Assembly: GCF_026421305.1 (NCBI RefSeq)
Contig: NZ_JAPJBQ010000009.1
Location: 108,258-172,257 of the forward strand
Direction: 5' to 3'
Length of the DNA: 64,000 bases
From: Dyella silvae
Lineage (GTDB): Bacteria > Pseudomonadota > Gammaproteobacteria > Xanthomonadales > Rhodanobacteraceae
Shown here in pieces: positions 37,444 to 45,893 of the stretch (its first letter is position 1; each line of letters starts with the position of its first letter). The notes under the pieces are model-generated. The model was given only the letters and a program-made list of their open reading frames with translations, was not told the DNA's origin and made no database searches. The position numbers and the translations under genes were made by a program.

Positions 37444-37990
37444 GGTTTCTTACAATAGTTGCGTCTGATTCCGCGGCGCATTCAATTCATCATCGAAGAT
37501 GGTGCGCTGCGCGCGTCCCGCACTCGTCACCAAGCACGCGTCGAAATACTGATTGAGACCGGGCTAGCCTGACTTGGACGTTCTGTCCCGGTGTTGGATT
37601 TTTTATTGGTATCGACGCAATGCCTGTCGGCCAGGCAAGGAAGGACCGCTGTTTGACGTTCGAACGGAAGTCGCTTCCTTGGCTATCGACGACAGTAAAC
37701 TCGTCGGCTATCGGTATAGCCATCCCTCGTTTAGTTCGATCCCATGATTTAAGGGGCGCGACGGGGATCGATGGGTTGCTTCGTACAGCGAAAGAGCCGC
37801 AATGAATAGGTGTTTATTGTTGCTTTTGGGATGTTTCTATCGATCGCTGCCGGTGAGCGATGGGCGCTGGCGTTTTCTAGAACAATGCGCTGCCATATGG
37901 ATTTTCTTTGCAACGTTGCCCGTTTACGATTGCGATGAAAGCAATATCTTGGGGCATCTCCCCCACTTCTAACCGCTACTGGGAGACGGC
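37444..37990. other. Intergenic region between pagL and the sensor kinase
   Basis: About 550 bases with no gene I can support. Short open frames at 37490-37723 and 37620-37805 overlap on opposite strands and have no recognised family. The promoters of both flanking genes must lie here. Confidence 0.4.
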
Positions 37991-40900
37991 ATGGCGGCGG
38001 TCGATATCCGATGTCATTGGGTTTTTGCGTGCTGGATATCTGCAGCCTTACAGGGGGCTGTCACTTCTATGCGTAGCCTTCTGGCCTGCACACCGAATCG
38101 AGCGGAAAGTTGGCAACGTGCTGCTCAACCAAGTCGACAGTTTGCGGCATGGTTTGCACTGGCAGCCTTGGTGCTCCTTGTTGCGTCGCCAATGACCTAT
38201 GCACAAGGAGCATCGCCAGCTAGCTGGCGACTAAGTCACTTCAGGCATACAGCCTATTCGACCGACCGAGGCGCCCCTGGTGAGGTCAGCTCTCTGGCAC
38301 AAACGAGTGACGGTTACCTCTGGGTGGCCGGCGGCCAGGGATTGAGTCGATTTGATGGGCTGAAATTTGTCCCCTTCGCACCCGCCAAGGGAGAGCACCT
38401 GTTGTCTTCCCAGGTCATGACTTTACTTGCGTCACGGGACGGGGGGTTGTGGTTGGGTTACGAGGCTCCAGGCGCGAGCTTGATGAAGGACGGCCACCTC
38501 AAACACTACATGGCCTCTGAGGGCTATGAGATCAGGATCACTGACAGCATGTTTGAGGGATTTCGTGGCCGACTCTATGCAGTCGGCTCCGGGCGCTTGC
38601 TTGCGTTGAACGATGGTAGATGGTCACGCGTCGTGCCTTTCGACGCCGACAAGCCCGACAAACGAATTAATGCGGCCGTTGCCGATGGCCGAGGCGTTCT
38701 ATGGCTGGCGACTGGAGAGCAGATTCATTGGTGCCAAGAAACTGACTGCCATCCAGTCGATACGCATATAAAGGTCACGAATCTGATTCTTGGCCTGAAG
38801 ATATCGCCCGCGAATGTACTGTACGTCAGTCAAGACAGAGGGCCTACCCGCCGGTTTCAAATCGAAGGTACTAGCTTGACTGAGTTGCCGGCGTTGCCGG
38901 TCATGACCGCGGCACCTTCATTCGATCGACATGGCGGGGTGTGGCTTCCTTCGCTCGGCGAGGGCGTTGTACGTCTATCACCTAACGCTGAATTTCAAGG
39001 TAAAGATCAGAAGGAGTTCATCACCGATACCTTCAGGAAAGCGGATGGCCTGACGGGTGACTATGTTTGGCCCTCTACGATTGATTCGGAGGGGGATGTC
39101 TGGGTTGGTACGCAGGACGGGATAGACCGATTCCGAGAGGTCTCACTCAACAGCGTTCCTGCACCCGCTGGGCTGCAATCCCCCAAGGTCGTGCCGGGGG
39201 CTCGCGGGGAGGCTTGGATATCGAGCGGCCTGCCACTCATGCGATGGGACGGCACGTCGTTACATCCAACCACATTCGGCACCTATGCTTTTGCGATGTG
39301 TACGGACATCAGCTCCGGCAAAACGTGGCTCGTCTATGACGATGGTCTGTGGGAGGTGACCGGGGACGACGTAAGGCACGTGGCGCCCGCGCCTCCGGGT
39401 GCCTCGAAGGGAAGGGCCTACCTGTTGGCCTGCGGAAAAGATGAGCACTTGTTGGCCGTCCATCGTCGGCCGGCGGGCAGTTTTGAGTGGGCGGATGGTA
39501 AGTGGACAAGTCGGCCGGACATTGACGTTGCGGATATGGCCGCTGAAATGCCAGACGGCAAGTTTCTTATAGGGCATAGGGCTAATCATCTTCTTGTCAT
39601 CGATGGCTCGGTGCGGCACGAGTACGGGGCAGAAGACGGATTGGAAATTGGGGTAATCAAAGCCTTGGTTACTTTCAATGATGTCGTTCTGCTTGGCGGT
39701 AGAGGTGGCCTTGCAATGTTCAAAGATGGCCATTTCAACACGCTATCTCTTGGCGGCAACAAGCCTTTCGCTGACATCACTGGGTTGGTTTTTGACGATA
39801 GCGGCAATCTTTGGGTTCATATGGCCGAAGGAGCCACACGTATTGCCGGCGATGAAATTACCGAGGCCATCAGGAATCCCAGTCACCCGCTGAACGGCCT
39901 TTGGCTCTCGTCGGTTGACGGTATGTCCGGCGTACCTGCGCAGGGCATTCCTTCGCCGTCACTATCCAAGGGAGCGGATGGCCGGCTTTGGTTCACCTCG
40001 CAATCAAGCATCACATGGCTTGATCCCGGTGATCTTGTTGTCAACCCAGTTCCACCAAAGTTGAGAATCGATGCTCTTGTTGCCGACGGTACGCGATATC
40101 CGGTTAAGCAGGCCTCCCTCGTGCTACCACCTCGCCCGTCAACGATTGAGATTGATTTCAATGCCCCCCTCTTGCGGGCGGCTGACAAGGGGCAATTCCT
40201 CTATCGCCTTCTGGGTGTGGACAAGAGTTGGCAAGAGGCCGGCAGCAATCGCGAGGCCCACTATTCGAATCTGGGTCCGGGCGAGCACACGTTTCAGGTG
40301 CGCGCGGCCAACGAAAGCGGTGTGTGGAACGGCAGTGAGGCCAGTCTCGTCTTTCATATCCAGCCGGCGTTCTACGAGACATGGTGGTTTCGTGCGATCT
40401 GCGCACTTATGGTCCTGCTCGCTATGTGCTTTGGCTACATGCTTCGCATCAGGCAAGTCACGGCAAAGATGCGCATAAGAGAGGACGAACGTCTGCGTAT
40501 AGCGCGGGATCTGCATGACACGCTACTTCAAAGCGTGCAAGCCATGTTGACTAGTGTGGAAACCATCAAAGATAAGACGACCGACAAATGGGCGAAAGTC
40601 GAGGCTGAGCGGGTTGCGGACTGGGGACGGCAAGCCGTGTCAGACGGCCGCACAAAAGTCGCCAGATTGCGTGCGTGCGACGACGAACCCATGTCGCCGA
40701 TACGCGAAACCCTGGATATCGTCCAAGGCATGAGCGAATCCACGGGCATGGTTCTGCGTACAAGCGTCAGCGGTAGTGAGCCCATACTAAATACCTCAGC
40801 TTCGCACGAAGTGGCGAACGTCATCCGCGAAATATCCAACAATGCAATCCGCCATTCAGAGGGAAAGCATCTTTGGGTTTCGATCACCTACGGTGACAGC

Positions 40901-41119
40901 GAATTCGTCGCGGTTGTGAAAGATGACGGTCGTGGTATCGACGCATCCCTTGTTGCATTGGGCGAAAAAAGCGGACATTGGGGTCTCAAGGGCGCACGGG
41001 AGCGTATATGCAGCCTTGGAGGCACGCTAAGCATTCAAGCGGCCAACTCGATAGGCACCGAAGTAATAATCCGTGTGCCAGCGAGGCATTTATACCAACG
41101 TCCTAGTGGCGGATCTTGA
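37991..41119 (+). CDS. Sensor histidine kinase with periplasmic propeller domains
   Basis: This 1042-residue protein has a membrane or signal segment near residues 51-70, then repeated propeller blades (DGYLWVAGGQGLSRFDG and GDVWVGTQDGIDRF are typical Reg_prop units). A Y_Y_Y domain (FLYRLLGVDKSWQEAGSN) and a second membrane helix (CALMVLLAMCFGYM) follow. The HisKA_3 box has ARDLHDTLLQSVQA with its phospho-histidine. The ATPase domain has an N-box at EISNNAIRHS and a G-box at GHWGLKGARERI. It should sense a periplasmic signal, perhaps a carbohydrate. No response regulator follows. GGGAG six bases before the ATG supports this start. Confidence 0.9.
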   Translation: MAAVDIRCHWVFACWISAALQGAVTSMRSLLACTPNRAESWQRAAQPSRQFAAWFALAALVLLVASPMTYAQGASPASWRLSHFRHTAYSTDRGAPGEVSSLAQTSDGYLWVAGGQGLSRFDGLKFVPFAPAKGEHLLSSQVMTLLASRDGGLWLGYEAPGASLMKDGHLKHYMASEGYEIRITDSMFEGFRGRLYAVGSGRLLALNDGRWSRVVPFDADKPDKRINAAVADGRGVLWLATGEQIHWCQETDCHPVDTHIKVTNLILGLKISPANVLYVSQDRGPTRRFQIEGTSLTELPALPVMTAAPSFDRHGGVWLPSLGEGVVRLSPNAEFQGKDQKEFITDTFRKADGLTGDYVWPSTIDSEGDVWVGTQDGIDRFREVSLNSVPAPAGLQSPKVVPGARGEAWISSGLPLMRWDGTSLHPTTFGTYAFAMCTDISSGKTWLVYDDGLWEVTGDDVRHVAPAPPGASKGRAYLLACGKDEHLLAVHRRPAGSFEWADGKWTSRPDIDVADMAAEMPDGKFLIGHRANHLLVIDGSVRHEYGAEDGLEIGVIKALVTFNDVVLLGGRGGLAMFKDGHFNTLSLGGNKPFADITGLVFDDSGNLWVHMAEGATRIAGDEITEAIRNPSHPLNGLWLSSVDGMSGVPAQGIPSPSLSKGADGRLWFTSQSSITWLDPGDLVVNPVPPKLRIDALVADGTRYPVKQASLVLPPRPSTIEIDFNAPLLRAADKGQFLYRLLGVDKSWQEAGSNREAHYSNLGPGEHTFQVRAANESGVWNGSEASLVFHIQPAFYETWWFRAICALMVLLAMCFGYMLRIRQVTAKMRIREDERLRIARDLHDTLLQSVQAMLTSVETIKDKTTDKWAKVEAERVADWGRQAVSDGRTKVARLRACDDEPMSPIRETLDIVQGMSESTGMVLRTSVSGSEPILNTSASHEVANVIREISNNAIRHSEGKHLWVSITYGDSEFVAVVKDDGRGIDASLVALGEKSGHWGLKGARERICSLGGTLSIQAANSIGTEVIIRVPARHLYQRPSGGS

Positions 41120-41541
41120 GCCTGGTCGAGCGTGCTTAGCCATCAGCGGGCAATGCCGCGACGAAAAGCATGAGGAAGTGGGTGCTCGGAGGCTGCAGTT
41201 GTCCGGTACAACGGGCGGCCGATCATTCCTAATGCGCGGGGCGCGAAGTGATATGGGATCGCGAATTTCAGCCTCTAAACGTGCGCTTCCGACCCAAAGC
41301 GGACGCAACTTCGCTCGGTATCCGCCCGGACGCCTGCGCAAGCGCCCGACCAGCTCCGACTCTACGTGGCAAATCAACTACGTCGACCAATAAAATCAGC
41401 CAATTCAGTTGGTTGGCTGAATCGGCCAAACTATGCGAGACGGCTGCGGCCAAACTATGTGAGATCGCGCACGTGCCATCACTCACTCGCGGGGAAAATG
41501 TCTCTGACCCCTTTTCTCCATCTCCTCCAGGCAGGGCCAAC
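41120..41541. other. Intergenic region with repeat fragments
   Basis: About 420 bases without a real gene. A stretch near 41277-41310 reads CGCTTCCGACCCAAAGCGGA, a dispersed repeat type often translated as FRPKADA. A GGGGTCAGAG-type repeat lies at 41491-41516. Confidence 0.45.
41491..41516. repeat. Single GGGGTCAGAG-type repeat (copy a)
   Basis: GGGGAAAATGTCTCTGACCCCTTTTC is a minus-oriented copy of the GGGGTCAGAGAC-type repeat found at five other places to 54.8 kb. No partner arm is seen nearby. Confidence 0.6.
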
Positions 41542-42024
41542 TTAGCTAGTGACTCGGCTATATGTGGCTTTGCACCAGAGGTCGTATGCGTTGAATATCT
41601 GCTCGTCGCTTAGATCGCGCAGCTTTCCCTTCTTAAAGTTGGACCAAACATTGTTGATCACTGATTCGTTGATACGACCATTTTGCTCATTCAACTTCTC
41701 GAGGGGATCCTTTGGGGCGCCAGGTTGGCTTCCTGTAGGCGGCTGATAGAGATCGTCGGCGGTCTTCCCAGCCTTCATCTGGTTAGCGAAGCGCACGGCC
41801 TTGCTTGCAATCTCACTGCATGTCCCATTTGCCGTAGTTGGATCCGTGTCAAGCATCCAGTGCCTGTCGAGGTGCGGAAACATACTCCACGTCGCCGCGT
41901 ACCTGTCGGGTGGGTCGACATTTAACGTGCCGGCAAGCGATTGCTTGCCTTCTTCGGCTTGCACGTGTGTGGACCCCGTCAGAGTAAATAGGGCGATTAG
42001 GAATACTGTCTTTACTTGGGACAT
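41542..42024 (-). CDS. Secreted hypothetical protein
   Basis: This 160-residue protein has a signal peptide (MSQVKTVFLIALFTLTGSTH, cleavage near VQAEE). The mature part is soluble, with CSEIASKAVRFANQM and a proline-rich link, GSQPGAPKDP. I recognise no family. It lies at the edge of the defence region, and no neighbour shares its direction closely enough to suggest a unit. Confidence 0.6.
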   Translation of the reverse strand: MSQVKTVFLIALFTLTGSTHVQAEEGKQSLAGTLNVDPPDRYAATWSMFPHLDRHWMLDTDPTTANGTCSEIASKAVRFANQMKAGKTADDLYQPPTGSQPGAPKDPLEKLNEQNGRINESVINNVWSNFKKGKLRDLSDEQIFNAYDLWCKATYSRVTS

Positions 42025-42134
42025 GAGTCGAGCAAGTCCTATTCAGTTGATGGCTCTTTAAGGCGAAAAGACATTCGAAGGCGCACCAAAGGCTGCCATC
42101 TGAGTCCCGTCCCTCTACGTTTCGAATCTGTCGA

Positions 42135-42347
42135 ATGCCAATGTCCGCACCGCGAGGCAGGCATTCAGCCCTTGAGTTAAATGGAGACGGAGGCATTAGC
42201 TTGAGCGAATTTTCAGGTCATCCTCGCATGCTCAAAATTGGGAAACATGTTGCCGAAGATGAAGGCGGCGTAGCGGCTGATGCCGTTATCAATGCCGTGC
42301 TCGAGCACGCATGGGTATGGCAGCTCTCACTCACAACCAACAAATAG
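42135..42347 (+). CDS. Possible small EF-hand-like protein or gene remnant
   Basis: This 70-codon frame contains ELNGDGGISLSEF, which fits the twelve-residue EF-hand calcium loop (N at 3, D at 5, G at 6, I at 8, E at 12) with a weak first position. No ribosome site is evident and the rest is unremarkable. It may be a fragment of an EF-hand protein or chance. Confidence 0.25.
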   Translation: MPMSAPRGRHSALELNGDGGISLSEFSGHPRMLKIGKHVAEDEGGVAADAVINAVLEHAWVWQLSLTTNK

Positions 42348-42410
42348 CTCTCGAACGTCATCGCCTGAATTCTCATGCCGTAACGGTGGGCTAGCTTGTT
42401 GCGGAAAGAA

Positions 42411-42454
42411 GGGATCAGAGACCTTTTCCCCACGATGGAAAAGGTCTCTGACCC
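42411..42454. repeat. Paired GGGGTCAGAG-type inverted repeat (copy b)
   Basis: GGATCAGAGACCTTTTCC pairs with GGAAAAGGTCTCTGACCC over 18 bases with one mismatch and a short loop (CCACGAT). It directly follows the HNH gene's stop and could end its transcript. Confidence 0.8.
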
Positions 42455-42463
42455 GCTTATCGC

Positions 42464-43126
42464 TTATTTGGCCTGGCGGTCCTGCAGTTCAAGACTGAGC
42501 ATCATCCTCACTTCCTGCTCAACCTCATCCAGAGATCTCCCGCCTTGCGTCTCCTGAAAGCTATCAACCTCAAGCTCCTTAAGGTTGAAGTACTCATAGG
42601 TAAAGGTCGCCTTCGGGTGATTTGACACTTTGTACGTGACCACCACTTTTCGATTGGCTTGGACAGATAGTCGCTCGATCAAATCATCCAAATGGTCGAA
42701 GTTAGGATGAGCAAAGAGATATTGGTCGCTTTTGTCATGCTTCGCTTCAACTGTCTTTGGGTCTACAACAAAATCGATGCGGTTCTTTTTGAACTGGAGA
42801 TTGCAACGCTTGCAGGATACGGACAAGTTGGAGATTGTGTAGGTCAATTTACGAAACTTCGACTTGGGAAGTATGTGCTCACGATCAATCATAAATGGGC
42901 CGCCGCCCTGGAGGTTTGTGCGGCAATAGCAACAGGTCGAGCCTTGCCTATCAAGGTGAAAGCGCTGGATGCGCTTCTTAATCAACTTCAATTGTTCCTT
43001 GATGCCACGCAACTCGGGAGCGCCGTCGTCCCACGGATCGTCATGAGCGAGTGCTGTGTCGATTACTTCACGCTCCTCTTCACTCCAATCAAAACTATCC
43101 AGGAGAGGAAGGTAAGGATCAGTCAT
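42464..43126 (-). CDS. HNH nuclease, PtuB-like partner of the Septu ATPase
   Basis: This 220-residue protein has an HNH nuclease domain: CCYCR, then DREHILPKSKF with the HNH histidines, then CKRCNLQFKK for the second zinc pair. The ATG at 43126 overlaps the stop of the ATPase gene by eight bases and GGGAG precedes it, so the two are translated together. A paired ATPase and HNH protein is the layout of the Septu anti-phage system, in which the ATPase holds the nuclease in check until infection. The closest functional name is inferred from pairing and motifs. Confidence 0.82.
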   Translation of the reverse strand: MTDPYLPLLDSFDWSEEEREVIDTALAHDDPWDDGAPELRGIKEQLKLIKKRIQRFHLDRQGSTCCYCRTNLQGGGPFMIDREHILPKSKFRKLTYTISNLSVSCKRCNLQFKKNRIDFVVDPKTVEAKHDKSDQYLFAHPNFDHLDDLIERLSVQANRKVVVTYKVSNHPKATFTYEYFNLKELEVDSFQETQGGRSLDEVEQEVRMMLSLELQDRQAK

Positions 43127-44339
43127 GCGGAGCATCTCCCGCAATTCTTTTTGATAGTGCCTCGGCCGCGCCAAGAACCTCATGTTGCCTCTTGTCGTAA
43201 ACAGCCAAGCGGAGCCTTTCTATCAATTCCTGCACGTCTTCCAGGCGTCGCTCACCTCGTTTCAACAACGCCAGCGCTTGAACAAGCTGTTCGCTTAAAA
43301 AGTGACTTTCAGGTGTGATCGTTCCAAATACGTCCCACATCGTCTCTTCAAGACCATCATGTTCGATGTCGATTGCCTGCGGCTTCTCGTTTTCCCCGTG
43401 TAGTTGCTTCACTTCGATTTCAATCTCCGAAGATCGGGCTCCGGACACGATCATTGGCGCATGCGTTGCAATGAAAATTTTCGGCTCATACAAATAAAGT
43501 ACAGAGTAGATTTTATCTACATACTCTCGTTGCCACTGCGGATGAAGGCTATTTTCCGGCTCGTCAATCAGGATCAGGCTCCGCTTCTGGATCTTCGTCA
43601 TCAAGAAACAAAGCGTGGATATCAGGCTAAGTTGGCCTGAGCTCGCCTGGCCAACGGCAACGGGAGCTCCATCCTGCTTTCTGTGCAGCAAGATATCGAT
43701 GGACGAAACGATTCCGGCGCTCTTAAGTTCCTTCTCAGACTTCAGCACCTTGAACGTATAACTGTTCGTGAATCGCTCGGTAACGCCACCTGCGAGATCA
43801 AACTGCAATTCTTTAGTAAACTCGAGCAATCTTGCTGAGACGCTGAATTCGTCGTATGCGATCGTGGACATCGTGGATCGGCGATGCCGAAGAGCATCGT
43901 CAAGGTTGCTCAGGTCCACGTCGCGGCAAGCAACCGTTACCTTAGTCGAATAGCCACAGTAGTCGAGTACCGCGCCCACACCAGAGGCCCTCGACTTTGA
44001 CTGCCTGTATGTTCCGGTGATTACCGACTTTAGAATTCGCTCGGGCAACAATGTTCCGGATCGAGCGGAAATTTTCTTTCTTGGCTTTCCGGGGCCAAGG
44101 CTGTCGAATGGTGTGTTGCAGATGATCAATGTGTTTATGCCTTGGGCATGACCATGCTCGGCAAGCTTACGCAGATAGCTGCTTTTGCCAGCGCCATTCT
44201 GGCCGACAATAATGCTGACACCCCCAACCCAGTTCTTTCCTGTCAAGAATTCCAAATCTTCCATTCCTTGCCCCCTGAATAACTTAAGCTGTATCGGTCG
44301 ATCGTCGGTAAAGTCAAGTAGAAGCCAACTCAGAATCAA
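43119..44339 (-). CDS. Septu-like ATPase (PtuA-like, ABC/AAA type)
   Basis: This 406-residue ATPase has Walker A GQNGAGKSS, the signature region ASSGQLSL, Walker B LILIDEPENSLHP and the switch histidine ATHAPMI, in the order of OLD/SMC-like ABC ATPases. In Septu the ATPase forms a complex with the HNH protein and senses phage infection or nucleotide levels. The start is uncertain. TTG at 44339 keeps the first beta-strand (WLLLDF), while the first ATG (44264) would remove it. The HNH gene follows with an overlap. Confidence 0.85.
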   Translation of the reverse strand: MILSWLLLDFTDDRPIQLKLFRGQGMEDLEFLTGKNWVGGVSIIVGQNGAGKSSYLRKLAEHGHAQGINTLIICNTPFDSLGPGKPRKKISARSGTLLPERILKSVITGTYRQSKSRASGVGAVLDYCGYSTKVTVACRDVDLSNLDDALRHRRSTMSTIAYDEFSVSARLLEFTKELQFDLAGGVTERFTNSYTFKVLKSEKELKSAGIVSSIDILLHRKQDGAPVAVGQASSGQLSLISTLCFLMTKIQKRSLILIDEPENSLHPQWQREYVDKIYSVLYLYEPKIFIATHAPMIVSGARSSEIEIEVKQLHGENEKPQAIDIEHDGLEETMWDVFGTITPESHFLSEQLVQALALLKRGERRLEDVQELIERLRLAVYDKRQHEVLGAAEALSKRIAGDAPHD

Positions 44340-44560
44340 TCCATTCGATTGCTAGCTCGGCTGGCGGAGAGTGAGCCAGCGTATTCGGCATCGCGAGCAC
44401 CGCACCTTCAGCAGGGTCAGGGTCACGTCTAACTCGAAGAAAGTGAAACTGACCCCGATACTTGACCTATTCCGGGCGCCAGTTTGCACTCCACTGGCGA
44501 ATTTGAGTATCAATCCAATAGCGCGACTACGGTAATCAGACGAACAGGGAGTTGGTTTAT
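44340..44560. other. Region between the Septu ATPase and the second HNH gene
   Basis: About 220 bases holding two divergent promoters. A weak repeat pair lies at 44414-44457 (GGTCAGGGTCAC against GTGAAACTGACC, ten of twelve matching), apparently a decayed GGGGTCAGAG-type element (copy c). Confidence 0.4.
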
Positions 44561-45298
44561 ATGGCGATCGATTGGAACATGATCTTTGACAGCTACGGTA
44601 TCAAAACGGTAACCGATACCGACAAGCGAAAGGCTGCCTATGTCGTCAATGAGCAGCAGCTTTTAGCAGTTGAAGCCGCAGGCGTCACGCCGATCAAGGG
44701 TGAGCAGTTTCAAGTAGCAGTTCTGTTGGGTGATAGAGACTCGGTCAACGCAAGCTTCTATTTCTCCACGCGTAATCCAGACGAGAGAACACCTGAGCCA
44801 AGAATGGGCGGGAAATTTATAAGCTCGTGGCTTGCGCCTGGAGACAACGTGATACTCGGCAACGTGGGGAAGCAGCTGTTCGCGGCGAAACTTCCGGCCG
44901 AGGAACCTGAAGCGGTTGAGGTGGCTCAGGCAGTAATTCGCGCCGCGTCGCGAGAAAGCAAGGAGGCGCTGATTGAGAGAGCCAAGCTGGCGACAGGTCG
45001 GCCAGAGAGGAAGGTTGTTGAGCGAAATGAGTTCACTCGAAGCATTGCAGTAGTTGCTGGAGCCTTGGCTCGTGCTGCCGGTGCGTGCGAGATGCCCGGC
45101 TGTAGGAGTCAGCTATTTGAAAGAGACGACGGCACCGCCTACTTGGAGGTTCATCATATAGTTCCCCTTGCAGAGGACGGGGAGGACACTCTTACAAACG
45201 CCGCCGGGTTATGCCCGAGCTGCCACCGTAGACTGCATCATGGCAAAGATCGCCAAGAGCTAAGGGCACTGATTAAGTCGCACATAAACGGCATGTAG
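44561..45298 (+). CDS. HNH endonuclease with N-terminal accessory domain
   Basis: This 245-residue protein has a C-terminal HNH domain: CEMPGC, LEVHHIVPLAEDGEDT and CPSCHRRLHHG supply the zinc cysteines and HNH histidines, as in McrA-like nucleases. The N-terminal 140 residues have no recognised fold. AGGGAG lies about eight bases before the ATG. Flanked by a Septu-like pair and a restriction-modification locus, it is probably a defence nuclease, possibly one that cuts modified DNA. That role is a guess from context. Confidence 0.78.
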   Translation: MAIDWNMIFDSYGIKTVTDTDKRKAAYVVNEQQLLAVEAAGVTPIKGEQFQVAVLLGDRDSVNASFYFSTRNPDERTPEPRMGGKFISSWLAPGDNVILGNVGKQLFAAKLPAEEPEAVEVAQAVIRAASRESKEALIERAKLATGRPERKVVERNEFTRSIAVVAGALARAAGACEMPGCRSQLFERDDGTAYLEVHHIVPLAEDGEDTLTNAAGLCPSCHRRLHHGKDRQELRALIKSHINGM

Positions 45299-45388
45299 AA
45301 TCTGACTTGGGCTTTTGGGGCGAATGTGATGCAGATTTTGCTGATAGAGAGCGGAGCTAGGAAGTGCGCGGCCTGAAAATCGTAAGCG

Positions 45389-45874
45389 CTATGCCTGTGT
45401 TTTGAAAGTTGTTGCCTGATGCGTAGTGCCCCGAATAGTCCCAAGTGGGTACTCAGAGCAGAGCCAGAGATGCGTTCGTTCCGTCACCTCGGAAATCGGC
45501 AACTTGTTTCTGCCTTTTAAAGCACACTCCCAGATCGTCAGGACTCTCCAGCCTTCGTCCAGTAACTTTCTGGAAGTGGTGGCGTCTCTATGCCGATTCG
45601 ATTCGATCTTCTTCAACCAGAAGCTGGTGCCAGTGGCCGGGACTTTGAACAGATGGCAGTCATGTCCATGCCAGAAACAACCGTGCACAAATATGACGGA
45701 GCGGTACTTCGGGAGGACTAGATCTGGGGTTCCTGGCAGGTCGCGTACATGAAGGCGAAACCTCAGGCCCGCGGCATGAAGAGCCTTGCGGACCTGAAGT
45801 TCTGGTGCGGTATTGGTCGGGCCGATGGCCCGCATATTGCGACTGCGTTGTTCCGGGTTGTGAACGTCAGTCAT
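45389..45874 (-). CDS. vsr: Very short patch repair endonuclease Vsr
   Basis: This 161-residue protein begins MTDVHNPEQRSRNMRAIGPT and contains GTPDLVLPKYR, VFVHGCFWHGHDC and WLKKIESNRHRD, all diagnostic of Vsr. Vsr nicks T:G mismatches that arise when 5-methylcytosine is deaminated, protecting the methylated site. It starts 19 bases after the methyltransferase stop, so the two form one operon, as in dcm-vsr loci. The final 25 residues show no conserved motif. Confidence 0.92.
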   Translation of the reverse strand: MTDVHNPEQRSRNMRAIGPTNTAPELQVRKALHAAGLRFRLHVRDLPGTPDLVLPKYRSVIFVHGCFWHGHDCHLFKVPATGTSFWLKKIESNRHRDATTSRKLLDEGWRVLTIWECALKGRNKLPISEVTERTHLWLCSEYPLGTIRGTTHQATTFKTQA

Positions 45875-45893
45875 GACGAAATCGATCTGGCCG

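Larger units (their letters stand above)
42025..42463. other. Intergenic region with an EF-hand-like open frame
   Basis: About 440 bases. The small frame at 42135-42347 is described separately, and a paired repeat closes the stretch at 42411-42454. Nothing else is seen. Confidence 0.4.

Noticed and set aside
41248..41613. Frame containing NVRFRPKADATSLG
   Set aside because: It is the translation of a dispersed intergenic repeat, not a conserved protein.
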